Positions 32,395 through 43,650 of a stretch of 64,000 bases of DNA are shown here, piece by piece. This stretch comes from Gautieria morchelliformis (Eukaryota; Basidiomycota; Agaricomycetes; Gomphales; Gomphaceae). Every line of letters starts with the position of its first letter. The stretch's first letter is position 1. Below the pieces are notes generated by a model. It was given only the letters and a program-made list of their open reading frames with translations. It was not told the origin of the DNA and made no database searches. Made by a program: the position numbers and the translations under genes. The stretch spans positions 62,001 to 126,000 of the forward strand of contig WHVA01000065.1 of the NCBI GenBank assembly GCA_015179125.1, written 5' to 3'.

Positions 32395-33465
32395 TTTTAG
32401 ATTAAAATGTTAATTAGTGCCTTTTTATCAAATGAAATCTGTTGCTTAGTGGTTGAAACCACTATGTTCGCCTCCCCTCTGTGTGCTGACTAAGCCCTTC
32501 GGGGCGCGTGCAACACTGATGAATGAGGGTCACGTGACCGTGTCGACAGAAGAACAGTGTCGATCCAAGGGATAGTCAAATCAAAAGTGTTCGCTTTTAA
32601 GGTAGTATAGAGTAAACAGTGATAGTAGACTCTCAACGAAGATTTGGAATAAACTGTTAAGAACTGAACTCTGTAACTATCAAACAAGATTACAGCAATT
32701 TCAGGAGGCAGAAAAAATCGATTCTGGATAATTTTGTTCATACATTTGTACTAGCTATTTATACTATGTTGATAGTAACTACTAGTGTTCAAGATATTGG
32801 ATGGATGGGTCGAAAAACTACTTTGTAGCTAAGGGGTGACTAATTTATAGTCATAAAGTCATAGGGTGATGGGGATAGTGTCAGGATTGTCTGGGCTTTG
32901 AAATAGAGATCTGTACCTAGTATACAAAGCCCCTGTCCACATGTTGTTAGGATAGTAATCAGTCAGACGTGTCATGGGATTCAAATAGGAAATGGATTTG
33001 ATTTTACTCTGCCCAGCATATATGCTGGGCTTGGAGATGGGGCTGCTGTCTCTGTGCCTCTCTTGTGTGGCAGCTGATTGAGTATATGTGTTGCAGATGA
33101 CTTTCTCAGGTCACTCCACAACACCCTGTACCCCTGCGCAGTCTACTATTCTCTGCGGCGTTTGGTGCCCGTACCCCTCGGTACCTATGGCCTGGCGCCT
33201 GTCGACGTCATGGCTGATACCATCACCCGATAGGCGCGCCGTCCCTGATCGACCGCACGTGGCCGACGCTCGAACTCCTGTATATTACCCGATCTATGGG
33301 TAATATAGCGTGTCGTAAAATTCGTGTGATCGTCGTTTGCGCCGACGTCTATCGTGAATGTAGTTTGTGTTTCTTTTGATTTTTCTTTTGTTTTTCTTTT
33401 CTTTTTCTATTAGTTTCTTTTTATATATAAATGATTTGAGTAAGATAATTGCGTTTATCACAACA
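32395..33465 (+). repeat. LTR-H copy 2
   Basis: 1071 bp, plus strand starts TTTTAGATTAA and ends TTTATCACAACA, with target duplication GAGAG on both sides (32390-32394 and 33466-33470). Reverse complement of copy 1 without the MITE. The two form a large imperfect inverted pair about 4.3 kb apart. Confidence 0.88.
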
Positions 33466-33819
33466 GAGAGGGCTCAAGACGATAGTCACAGCGAGGTCAA
33501 GTTTTGCACAAGATAGACGTATGATAATTGAACTGGGGAATATACATGTGAATGTAGACTAGTTATACTGAATGCTCGTATGATGCTAGTGAATAGGAAA
33601 GAGGCCGTCATGAGTCAGGGTTGGATAGGGGTGCGCAGTCAGGATACAGAAAAGATGAAACATGTATACAATAGAAAGAAGGAGGAGTACGAATGTGAAA
33701 CAACAGGGAGAAAAGACGACGAAGGCACCTATGTACGAAAACATGCTTTGAGACCTGCATATATGTTGCCCTGCACGGACTCTTCATCTGCTGGGCTGAT
33801 CCCACACAATCTACGGTTA

Positions 33820-34350
33820 GGGCGCCCCGCGAATGTGTCCTGGCCATATGAACACCTAAAGGGGTTGCGTCAGGAAGATGATGGGGCCAGTGATGAACCA
33901 TCATGCCAGGTAGAGGATGTCGATCATGTTTTGATGGCGTGCCTGCTGGCGAATGATGCGAGCAGCAAATGGCCATTCGGCAAATGTGGCAAAGGGTGAA
34001 TGCAGTGATCATAGATGAGGTGTGGTCAGGGGGGAGGGTGAAGCTGAGCAAACCCGAAGGAGGAGTGGTAGAAGGGAAAACAGGGATAGCTGGGTGCAAG
34101 AAATACGCGGGTCATGACAATCTGGCCAGGAACATCTAAAGGGGGTTGAGCCGAGGGGGTGAGAGGACCAGTGATGAACTATCAAGCCAGCCAAAGGACA
34201 TTGATGGTACTTTGATGGCGTGGCCATGGTGAATGATGCGAGGAGCCAAGGTCATTCGGCGAAATTGGCAAAGGGTGATCAGAGCGAATGTAGAAGTGGA
34301 GTGATGAAGGGGAGGACAGAGCTACTGGGTATAGGAAATAAATGCGTCAT
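33820..34350. repeat. Imperfect tandem duplication
   Basis: Two neighbouring units of about 260-270 bp share CCAGTGATGAAC, TTTGATGGCGTG, GAATGATGCGAG and GGCAAAGGGTGA blocks in the same order (33830-34100 and 34105-34350). The frame in the first unit (EDVDHVLMACLLANDA) resembles the C-terminal cysteine region of LINE ORF2, but this is weak. Confidence 0.5.
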
Positions 34351-34354
34351 GACA

Positions 34355-35147
34355 AATATATTCTGGACGAGATCCACATGGCTGTCCGGAAACTGATGCG
34401 CTAGTGTCGACAACTACGGATACATATAGAGTGGGTCCCCGGCCATGTGGGAATTGAAGGCAATGAGCTTGCCGACATGCAGGTGAAGAAGGGCTTGGAA
34501 GGTGATATGTCCGATGCAGCTGACCTCTCTCAGCTTCTTCAGAAGAGATTGCTGGCGAGTGCCTTGGCCCTGAGGGCACATCGCAAAAAGTCCACATTGT
34601 GACGATGGTGGAAGGCCTGGTCCTGCTCTCCGCACTTCCAAAAGATGTCCAAAATAGACTCAAAGCTGCCCAACCGGAAAAACACAAAATGCTCAGCATG
34701 CTTCCTTGTTGGGCATCGAGTATAATTGTCCAGGTACAGACAGGTCACATAGCCCTTAACCTATTCCTTAAAAGATAAAGGCGACCGACTCTGCGCCATG
34801 CAAATGTTGCTGGCAGCCTGAAACAGTCGTGCACTTCCTCAAACACTGCAAGAGGTTCATGTATCATCAGAAGAGACTCAGGCACAGCGCCGGCAAGGCC
34901 AGCCACTCCATCTTGCGCCTACTGGGCAACCCAAAAATCCTCCCTGCCACCCTCTGATACATCCAGGACACCACCCGGTTTGACTGATACACAGACATCG
35001 CCCCACACGGTGACAGCCCTGCCTAAGCCCTCCTTCCTATGAATACACCGCACGGCACAATTACTAAATCAGCTCTCACAGCAGCCCAACACCAAACCCT
35101 TGGCTCTCGATTTCTGCCGACCACCTTCCATGAGGATTGGCCCTCTT
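34355..35147 (+). pseudogene. Tad1-like LINE: RNase H and C-terminal zinc motif
   Basis: The plus strand gives DEIHMAVRKLMR, a stop, then IEWVPGHVGIEGNELADMQV, the last motif of RNase H in LINE ORF2. Later, in another frame, CKCCWQPETVVHFLKHC and LRLLGNPKILPATL show the terminal CCHC-like motif. Several stops are present. It is likely the 3' end of the same LINE whose RT ends at about 28850, separated by the intervening 5.5 kb. Confidence 0.8.
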
Positions 35148-35152
35148 GTGCC

Positions 35153-36080
35153 TTTTAGAATTGATATCAGATAAATCAGAATAATGAGTTCTGATTGCTC
35201 AGGGAGTAGGATATCCTTCATGCACCCCTGTGTGCGATGTATGCGTGAGCTGACTAAGCTCTGTGGAGCGAGCGCGTCACCAGTGAGTAGGTCATGTGAC
35301 CAAGTCGAGGAGGAAATAGGTGATAATAGAGGAACAAAGGGGTCCAAAGTGTTCGCTTTTGGAATGGTATAGTGTAACCAGTTATAGTAGACTCTCAACA
35401 AAGAATTAGAGAAAACTATCAAGAATTAAGCTCTGTAGCTATCAAACAAGTCTACAGTAACTTCAGGGGGTGAAACAGTGTTTTTCTGGATGTTTCTTTT
35501 GTACATTTATGGTAGATACTTATACTATAGTAGTAGTGACTACCAGTGTTCAAGATAGTGAGTGAATGGGTCAGGATAATGTCCTTTGACATGGGAAATG
35601 CTCCACAAGCTGCATACAGCTGTGGGGCAGGAACAATGATGGGGATACTTGTCCTACTGACAAGTATCTAAGTTGGGACCTTGGAGCAGCATACAAAGCC
35701 CCTTTCAACATGAAATATAGTTTGTAATCAGTGGGGCTAGTCAGGGGAATAGAATAGAAAAAGATCTTGTGTGTCTCCTGTGCTGTGTGCCTACAGCAGC
35801 CTTGGCAAGGCATTTGCCATCTCTGTACCTCTCTCCTGAGGTAGCTTTCAGTACATCCATAGATAGGACTATGTACTGTAATTTCCATCATGTCCGATGT
35901 CCCTGTATGGCACTATTAGTCCCATAGCAATTTATTCTTCTGACCAGGGCCCAGGTGCCTGCTTTCCAGGGCAGGCACTGTTACTGGTGCATGGATGATC
36001 TCTCCCAGATAGTACGCTCAGTTAGACGTTGTTTAGACCTTAGAATAATGTGTGATATAGCTATCCCATTTATTCTAACA
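35153..36080 (+). repeat. LTR-H copy 3
   Basis: 928 bp, TTTTAGAATTG...TTATTCTAACA, with target duplication GTGCC (35148-35152 and 36081-36085). More diverged and shorter than copies 1 and 2; the shared core (AAGTGTTCGCTTTT..GTATAG, GTAGCTATCAAACAAG) is clear. It inserted at the 3' end of the LINE. Confidence 0.85.
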
Positions 36081-36085
36081 GTGCC

Positions 36086-36420
36086 TCCGTGGCAAATTTA
36101 CATACACCCCAGTCCTTCTGTTATTGCTCATACCTACACGCCCCTGACCTCACCCTATCATGTATTCACGCCCGCAGATGCACTGGAGATTCGAGGAGTT
36201 TTGACTGTCACCGGGGGACTGGTGATGGGCTCCCTCCGCAACAAGAGGCATAGGCCCAGAGATGCAACCATCTCTTAATGATAAATAAAGAATGCGGGGC
36301 AGGTTTAGAATCGCGTCTCCTGCCCCGCCCGGGGCCAAGTGCATCTGCGGCTATGCAACCTTTCACTCTCATCCTCTGAATCACACACATAGACAGCTTA
36401 GTAGAATCTTCTGTTAGGAA
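36086..36420. other. No recognisable feature
   Basis: Short spacer between LTR-H copy 3 and the minus-strand gene. Nothing recognised. Confidence 0.4.
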
Positions 36421-36422
36421 AG

Positions 36423-38485
36423 CTAGTACACCCGTGCACCATAAGCGCCAGGCGCTTCGAGCATGTTAATTGAATCTCTCTCTCTCTCTCTGTATTCGGC
36501 AAAAGCCCTCCAGTTGTAATATTCAAATACAGTGACAGCAAGAAACAAGACACAGCCAAGAATACAAGTATGACACAAAAAACGGTATAATGCAGAGATA
36601 AATGGCACAGGTAAAACACAATGAAAAACAGCAAAGATACACGCAATGAAAAACAGCAAAGATATACGCAACGACAAACTGCACAGATAAAACAGCAAAA
36701 AAATAGAAAAAATGAACGCTGCGGTGATGAGCGCGCTGATGAGTGACCTCCTCATCTGGAGGAAGGCGGGGGTTCGGCCAGGGACATGGGTCTCAAGCAC
36801 ATCGTCCACGCTCAGTTCTAGCGGCGACAGCGTGTGAAAGTAATCAATCATGCCGGAGAGCGAGGACTCCGTCGACATGTTGTGTGCAGGGAGGGGCCCA
36901 GAAGGATTCGCAAGTAAGGAAAACTTCGACATTTGGGCCCAAAAAGTCGAGTCCCAATCCCGCTCATTGCTTCCCGATGGTACGGAATCGCTATATGACT
37001 GATAACCAAATTCCGCCATATTACTAGATGACCCTGCAAGTGGCTCTTCTACAGCCATAACTTCTTCTTCCGGTTGTGGCAATACGTCCTGAGCGTCCTG
37101 AGCCTGCCAATACTCGTCACGTATGGGGGTGTAGGACGGTGGCGCTTGCGGAGCATAAGATGGCTTTCCAAGGAAGTCGGCTGGCGTGAATGAACGAAGG
37201 CTACTAGCCTTCGTCACAACACCACAGATCCAACTTGATCCCGACTAGGACGTGACGTCTCTTATGGATCGACAATATAAGAGATCTCACGTCCAAGTCG
37301 GGATCAAGTTCCATCTGTGGTGTTGTGTATGACGCCTCAGACGGAAAAAGCTCTCGCTCAGGGTGGAGGACTTCGACTGTAATACCACGGGTGTCTGCAC
37401 CCGTAGGGTCTGCAATTGGATAGGACGAAGATGCCAAAGAACCGCTATCAACATCAGTGATAACATCATTAACACCAGAATTGAAACCCATCGCGACGCC
37501 CACTTCCTCCGTCTGTTCCACCGGAATGGGCTCTCCACAACAGACATACTTATTCCTCTTGCCCACAAAATAGGTGCATGTAGAAATCATCCAATTCGGA
37601 AACTGCCGGCTATAATGAAAGAGTAAGAATATGTAGCAAATGTGTAAGCATGAAAGGACTAACTTGGTTTCCTCGTACGTCCTCCTAGCAGCCCTCTCCA
37701 CCGCAACAGGCAATAAGTGATACGTGTCCGGGTCATGATCCGAAGGTTTGCGGCGGCGCACCGGGTTCGGCGCAAGGAAGATGGGGGCATGTAGCGACGT
37801 ATAAAACTCGCATCGGGAGATGAATATACTGGTACTGGCCACAGTTGGTCATCACTAGAGGGACCAGACGCGCTCTCTGGGTCAACGTATGAGACATCGG
37901 CGGATGCGCCATAAATCTCATCGTCCCCCTCTCCTGATACCTCTCCGCCTACGAGGGTGTCAACGGCTTCACCATTAACAATCATCGGACGTTGGATGGC
38001 TGCGTTGTCCGTGATGGCGGCAGCGTAGGGCTCTGCGGTCGGTACCGCTCCTACAGTTTCCTGGGGCGCTTGCGATGTAAAGCCATCGGCCCAGAAGTAC
38101 ACATAGGCCTCAGGGGTAAGAGGGTCAACGTAAACATACGGTGCCCCTCCACCGACATTATTCACGATCTCCATCGCGGAATGTACATCTGTTAATATCA
38201 GAGGTTTCCATTTAGCCATGGAACAAAAACGGCAACGTGCACATACCGCCCTGTCCTGTGGGGCTCGTGTCTTCGGTGAGAGCAGCGGTGGAAAAGACGG
38301 TGCATCTAATTCCGAATCAGAGTCACTATACCACGACATGGACCCTAATGAAAAAAAGTGAGACACGATGTGGGTGGCGTCGCGTGGCGAGTCACTCTCA
38401 CCTGATGCCAGCTGCGGTGTGCGGGAGGGCTCTTCAGCAGCCTCTTCTACAGTTCCCTCGGGCGCTTGCGATGGCTCAGCGATAA
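36423..38485 (-). pseudogene. Uncharacterised minus-strand gene, probably damaged
   Basis: I do not recognise this protein. Protein-like frames follow one another on the minus strand. 38485-37659: EPSQAPEGTVEE..., a possible 57-nt GTGAGAG...TTAG intron at about 38345-38401, MSWYSDSDSELDAPSFPP, then VYVDPLTPEAYVYFWADGF. 37842-37204: FLAPNPVRRRKPSDHDPDTY, a likely intron GTTAGTCC...TTATAG ending near 37615, then YFVGKRNKYVCCGEP. 37217-36423: SYAPQAPPSYTPIRDEYWQA, an acidic region and a hydrophobic C-terminus. The frames do not join cleanly at about 37800 and at the palindrome near 37270, and no convincing start codon is seen because the 5' end runs into a palindrome. The hydrophobic tail is partly made by 24-bp T-rich tandem repeats (about 36600-36690). 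It could be a host gene or cargo of an unknown element. Confidence 0.45.
37216..37326. repeat. Long inverted repeat inside the uncharacterised gene
   Basis: Two arms of about 50 nt, starting ACAACACCACAGATCCAAC and ending with its near-complement CATCTGTGGTGTTGT. They differ at a few positions and are separated by about 9 nt (around 37268-37276). The transcript would form a stable hairpin. Confidence 0.9.
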
Positions 38486-38534
38486 CGCCTTATCGCTGAG
38501 CCATCGCAAGCGCCCGAGGGAACCGTAGAAGAGG
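38441..38534. repeat. 94-bp near-perfect palindrome
   Basis: Arms of 45 nt (38441-38485 and 38490-38534), from CCTCTTCTAC to GCGATAA and back, with a 4-nt centre CGCC and a single mismatch. Each arm encodes, away from the centre, the same EPSQAPEGTVEE peptide, so two copies of the gene segment stand head to head. A third copy of the arm is at 39287-39295 plus 39964-39999, split by a MITE. Confidence 0.93.
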
Positions 38535-39199
38535 TACCGGCTGAAGCGGCGTGGGCTTAGAGTAGGGTGGTAAAGGGAATCGGCGCCAGCGAGGCCGCAG
38601 CGTGGGAAAAACTTTATCGGCGGACGTGTAAATGCAAGTAATCCAAGAAAAGAAAAGAGCAAGTGGGTAAGATGTGAGGGGGCACCCGATGACGACACGA
38701 GGCGTTAAAAAACCCTAGGGGAAAAAGCATTCGTGCCACACAGGGATGCGAACGAAGAGAGAGGGGGGGTGGGGAGACGATAACGATGGAGAACGACGGA
38801 ACAAGCTAAGCTGTGGAAAGTCAGTGTGCGCGGAGCATGCAAGCAGCGATAAAGTACCTGTGCGAAGGTAACGGCGCAACGCAAGCGAGCAAGGGAAGGC
38901 GCGCTGGCGCGAAAACAGATAAAGGCCTGGGTGAGCCCCCCGCTGAGACACGATGACGAACTCCATGAAGCGGGCTCAACTATGCCAAAGCGGGACTCAG
39001 GCCTGCTAGTGAAACATAGCTCAGTGGAATGCGCATCAGTATCAGCAGAGGGTGGAGCGCACCCTAAGTTAAAGTGAGAGATAGAAGAAGGAGCGAGGGT
39101 AGAGCAAAGATCACGTGCAACAAGACTGTTGGTGCGACGACTAAGCCGGCGGGCCGGGGCGGAATTCGCCCTGACCAAGACGTACCTTTTTAAACACGG
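38535..39199. other. No recognisable gene
   Basis: Flank of the palindrome. One open frame on the minus strand (38705-39178) is Ser/Arg/Leu-rich with no domain I recognise. Confidence 0.35.
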
Positions 39200-39999
39200 A
39201 TAAAAAAAAGTGAGACACTATCTGGGTGGCGTCGCGTGGTGAGTCACTCTCACCTGATGCCAGCTGCGGCGTGCGTCAGCAGGTACCTCTTCTACGGGTG
39301 ACCTTAAATCCCCACTCCGACGCACCCCTCACCACCCATTTCGTGTACATGAGTAATTACAAAAATACCAATTAAGAGATTAAAAAATTGTTGAGCGTAA
39401 ATTTTACTGTTTCTCCCGGGCGCACGAAGAGGACCGACCATTCACCGACCCTCCCCTCCCTCGCTACGCTCCCCCGAACCGGGTCGGTTCAGGTCGGCAC
39501 GCTAAAGCCTCGTTCGTGCATCCAAAATAGTATATGTGTATTGTGAATTTCATGTACCAACAATTAAAATGCCACATTGAGGTATAGAAAGAAAGTAGAG
39601 AAAAAGCCAATAGGGCCAGTGAACCATTTACAAAAATAAATGCAAGTGCCAAGAAAATGCACTGAGCAGGGCTTGACAACACACCCAACCTTACACACAC
39701 AACAAGTTGACCACTGCACTAAGCCAACTTCACACCACAATGTACCCCTTAAACATTATATATTCAGACCTGAGATGCTTATAGTTACAATAAATGTAAC
39801 ATGCTTTAATCTTTCAGAATGTTTCTGACACATTTTATTGCCATTATATTATGTTTTTCTTTATAAATAAACTTCATTGTGATGTGAAGAACTTACGTGA
39901 GCGTGTGCGTCAGAGTCCGAAGCATCGCGTCGGGGTGGGGATTTAAGACTTTCCCTCTTCTACAGTTCCCTCGGGCGCTTGCAATGGCTCAGTGATAAT
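39200..39999 (-). repeat. Second partial copy of the uncharacterised gene's 5' segment
   Basis: 39206-39295 repeats the intron and upstream exon seen at 38350-38450 (plus-strand words GTGAGACAC, GGTGGCGTCGCGTGG, CTCTCACCTGATGCCAGCTGCGG). After the MITE it resumes as AGTTCCCTCGGGCGCTTG up to 39999. The direct repeat shows that this gene segment was duplicated locally. Confidence 0.8.
39296..39954. mobile_element. Mutator-like MITE
   Basis: 659 bp with imperfect terminal inverted repeats (shared block CTTAAATCCCCAC.CCGACGC) and a 9-bp target duplication CTCTTCTAC (39287-39295 and 39955-39963). A 9-bp duplication is characteristic of Mutator-like elements. No transposase is encoded. The empty site is visible at 38441-38450. 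Confidence 0.8.
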
Positions 40000-40008
40000 T
40001 TATTATTA

Positions 40009-40387
40009 TGTCAGAAAAACTCAAAAGTCCATATCAGGCCCGACAAGGCTCATCAAGCCATCAGGCTGTGGTACCGCCTTATCAGACCTGATAATGAAGA
40101 GGTAGCTGATCAGTGTGGCACTATACTTGTTGATATATACGTGCAGTAGTCTAAAGTAAGAGAGCTATACACAATGATAAGTGTCCTGTAGCTTTGCACA
40201 TAATACAGTACGTACCTCAGTGAACGGGTGCTTCACTGAGGTACACCTAACTACGAGTCTGATCTATATACTTGCTTCGGTCATTCAAGACTGAAGCTAT
40301 TATCGCTCTCCCTACTCTGATTGTCTGGTCACGCCATGCACGGCCCTGCTGCGTTCTACACTTACCTGTCGTATCCTAACTCCAATA
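40009..40387 (-). repeat. 3' LTR of Copia-1
   Basis: Plus strand TGTCAGAAAAAC...TCCAATA, next to a run of seven C (40388-40394), which is the polypurine tract on the minus strand directly after the pol stop. It contains a hairpin CCTCAGTGAA..TTCACTGAGG at about 40212-40241. No target duplication can be checked because the other end is lost. Confidence 0.7.
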
Positions 40388-40394
40388 CCCCCCC

Positions 40395-42507
40395 TTAAGC
40401 CAAATGCATCCTAATGAGGCCATTCAGATGTAGGACCTTGTGGCATGGGAGGGCTTTGGTGAAGATGTTGGCAGCCATGTCTGCTGTTGGGATGTAGTCT
40501 ACGTGAACGAGTCCATCCTGGATGGCGTGGCATATGAAATGGTATTGGATATCTATGTGCTTCGTGCGCGGATGATATTCGTCGTTCTTTGTAATGGAAA
40601 TGGCGGATATGTTGTCAAGGTGGATAGTGATTGGCTTGGTTAGTGGTCTTGTGATGTCGGCCAGGAACATGCGCAGCCATAAAGCCTCCTTCGCTGCATG
40701 CATTGCGGCGATGTACTCGGCTTCAGTGGTCGACAGCGCGATGATCGCCTGCTTCTTCGAACTCCAGGAGACTGTGCCTCCTCCTATTGTGAATACATAT
40801 CCAGAGATTGAGTGTCGATGATCCTGGGATGCCCAATCGGCATCCGAGAACGCTTCCAGACCTTTTGGCGACCCGCTGATGATGAGGCACACATCCATCG
40901 TCCCCTTCAAATAACAAAATACTCTCTTCACAGCTTCCCAGTGGGGTATGCCGGGATTCTGCATGAACTGGGCTAGAAAAGAGACTGTGAAAGAAATGTC
41001 TGGGCGCATGCCCAAGGCGGCGTACATCAGGGAGCCTATCGCCTCCCTGTACGATATGCCGCACATGTCCTCGAACTGGCAAGGGGTGGAAGGGGATTGG
41101 GACAGGGAGAGCCTGTGGTGAGGATCGAGCGGCATACTGAGCGGGTTTGATTCCTGTAGGTTAAACCACCCCAGAATCTTTTGTATGTAGGCACGCTGCA
41201 AGAACGAGATCGTGCGCAGCGAGCGATCTCGCTTTACCTCAATACCTAGGAGCCAGTGCAGGTCTCCTATGTCCTTGATCTTGAGGACGGACCACAGTTG
41301 GTCTTTGAACGCGCATATGACCCTCCTCGTATTGCCGGCCATGGTGAGATAATCCACGTCAACTGCGGCGATGATGGCGTCCTGGCTGGCATACCTGTGG
41401 AACACCACGTGCTCCACTTCACAGCGGGTGAACCTAAGTGGTACATGAGGCCTGAGAGCATGTCGTACCACTCCCTCCTGGACTGTTTAAGGCCATATAT
41501 GGCATGGTTGAGGTGGCATACATAGTGTTCCTTGCCTGGGACCTCGTATCCCTTGGCTTGACGCATGTATACCGTTTTGGTGATCAGAGCGTTGAGGTAC
41601 GCACCATCGATGTTGGTCTGTTTGAGCTCCCAGTGATTTCTGACTGCTATGGCGGTGATGACGTGGATGGCAGAAAGCTTAGCTGTGGGCAGAAAGTCTT
41701 GTTGTAGTCTATTCCCTAGGTCTGGGAAAACCCTTGTGCGACAAGCCGTGTCTTGTGCACTATAACTTTGCCTTCCACGTCGAACTTGTAGTGAAAGACC
41801 AACCTACTTCCGACAATGTTCGCCCCTTCCAGGGGTTCTACCAGATCCCACATCCCTAAGTTTGCATGCTGGTCCAGTTCGCGTCTTATAGACGTGTCCC
41901 ACTGGGGCCAGTCTTCGCGCGAGCGTGTGTCCTTCAGGTTCGTGGGATCGGCCCCCACTTCCCACGTGGCTGCTGCCGTTGGTGACTCGACAAGTCGGTG
42001 CGTCCCCCCCTCAGTCGTGATCCCATCCCCTGGCTCCTCCCCTAGCTCCTCTAGTGCCGCCATAGCCGAGTTCTCGGTGGGCAGGGGTAATCCTCGAGGT
42101 ATACTGGTGTGTTCTCACATCCCATGCTGCTGCCGGTCCCCTCGGCAATCCCATGGACATATGCGGATGGTTTACATGCACGGTGGCCCCTACCTTGCGG
42201 CTGCTCTGCTGGAGGATCTGGGGCTTCAAGTCCTGCCAGTGGGTCGATCCTGGTGGGGTCTGGTGTTGGTGGTGCGGCTGGGGGTGCGCTGGGGTAGTCA
42301 CTGCTGGTGCCCTGACTGTCATGGGTGGTGGACTCCCCCTCAGTCTGGGTGTCAGTGGTGATAACGACCGGCCTGTTGAACATCACGTTGCGCTTCACCA
42401 TGACGCAGTGTTTTCTGGGCCAGTAGACCCTGTGCCCCTTACTTTCATCACTATAGCCCACCCACCTTCCCTCCTCTGCCCTAGGCTCCAGCTTTCCGTG
42501 GTCCTCC
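40395..42507 (-). pseudogene. Copia-1 polyprotein: integrase end, RT, RNase H
   Basis: Ty1/copia order on the minus strand. 42507-42420: KLEPRAEEGRWVGYSDESKG, the integrase C-terminus; then a Pro/Ser spacer. About 41900: MWDLVEPLEGANIVGSRLVF and TRLVAQGFSQ, the RT start. 41330-41250: AAVDVDYLTMAG, the catalytic VDD here altered to VDY. 40800-40400: FSDADWASQD, ALSTTEAEYIA and TKHIDIQYHFI, RNase H and tail, ending at 40395 just before the polypurine tract. A stop or frameshift lies near 41715, and the front half (gag, protease, integrase core) is missing because Copia-2 lies at the break. Confidence 0.88.
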
Positions 42508-42750
42508 TGTAGGCACAGAGGTCTGAGACAAGGACTCTAAGGCTAAGACGACATCAGGAGAAGCTGAGAGGTCGTAATACAATCGGGCTCTACTTATACT
42601 AGCTAGAGAGTCCTTTTGTACTCTAAAAGAGGAATAGAACAATAGGATAAAACAATAGGGTGAAAATACAAAAGGGGCTGTGGAAAAGGGGACAACGCGC
42701 TAAGTGGACAAAGGGTCGGTGATTGGTCAAGTATGACCGGTTTTTCAACA
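42508..42750 (-). repeat. LTR of Copia-2
   Basis: 243 bp, plus strand TGTAGGCACAG...GGTTTTTCAACA. On the minus strand it is preceded by ACGGGGGCG (polypurine tract) and the Copia-2 pol end. It splits the integrase of Copia-1. Confidence 0.75.
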
Positions 42751-43640
42751 CGCCCCCGTACTTGAGCTATCAACGAGACCAAAATTCTTCGTGAGGTAGT
42801 GGTGCTGGTTATGAGGCAAAAATTTCGTCAGAAGATCAGCGATGTTTTCCTTTGATGAAATGGGTAGGATATTGATTGTGCGTTTGTTGATCAACTCTCG
42901 TATGTAGTGATAATGAATATCTATGTGCTTGGTCCGCTTGTGAAAACGCTGTTAGCTGTGATTTCTTTTGCTCCAGAGGAATCGCAAAAGATTTCGAGTG
43001 GGAGGTCAACTGTGAAGTCGAGCTGTTTTAAAAGGGAAAGTGTCCACTGCACGTGTTTTGCACACTCACAAAGAGCCATGTACTGGGCTTCAGTGGACGA
43101 GAGTGCTGGTGTGCGTTGCTTCTGCGTGGCCCAAGCAACGGCACCCCCAGCGAGGATGAAGATGTAGCCAGTGGTTGAGCGGCGGTTGTCAGTATCTGAG
43201 GCCCAGTCAGAATCACTGTACCAGACCAATTCAGTAGAATCGTTCGATCCATATGTCAGCATGACATTTCATGTAGCGAATAGGTAATGGAGTACGTGCT
43301 GTGCAGCCTAGAGATGCTCTTGCTTGACCTCCCAGAAACTGCCCTGATCATGGATGTTATGTGGCAAGCAAACTGCTTCACTTCTGGTGTTGTTCCAAGA
43401 GCAGGAGTGCAGAAGTGGAGTGGAAGCTGTGGGGAATTCATGAGTGGTATAAATGGGAGTGGAACCAGAAGTGGGAAAGGAGATATCCCTTAACAAACAA
43501 GCCACATGTCCACTCAAAGAGCCATTAATACATTGGATGAAAATAAATGTAGTCCAATGCACATTATCAATTGAAAAGCCTATTCCAGTGCCAATCCTTT
43601 GAATTCCATGGAAGGTTTCCAGTGACAGGACACCCTGAGA
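42751..43640 (-). pseudogene. Copia-2 RNase H and end of RT
   Basis: Minus strand: WEVKQEHL..AAQHVLHYLFAT, then LVWYSDSDWASDTDNRRSTT, GYIFILAGGAVAWATQKQ, ALSSTEAQYMALCECAKHVQ and, in a second frame, KHIDIHYHYIRELINKRTI, the copia RNase H and its tail. The upstream RT catalytic part is not recognisable. Stops and shifts near 43265 and 42920 mark it as dead. Confidence 0.8.
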
Positions 43641-43650
43641 CATCTCAGCT

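Noticed and set aside
38226-38283. A 58-nt GTATGTGC...TTAACAG intron in the uncharacterised gene
   Set aside because: Removing it shifts the next exon into a frame with an early TGA, whereas the unspliced frame stays open.
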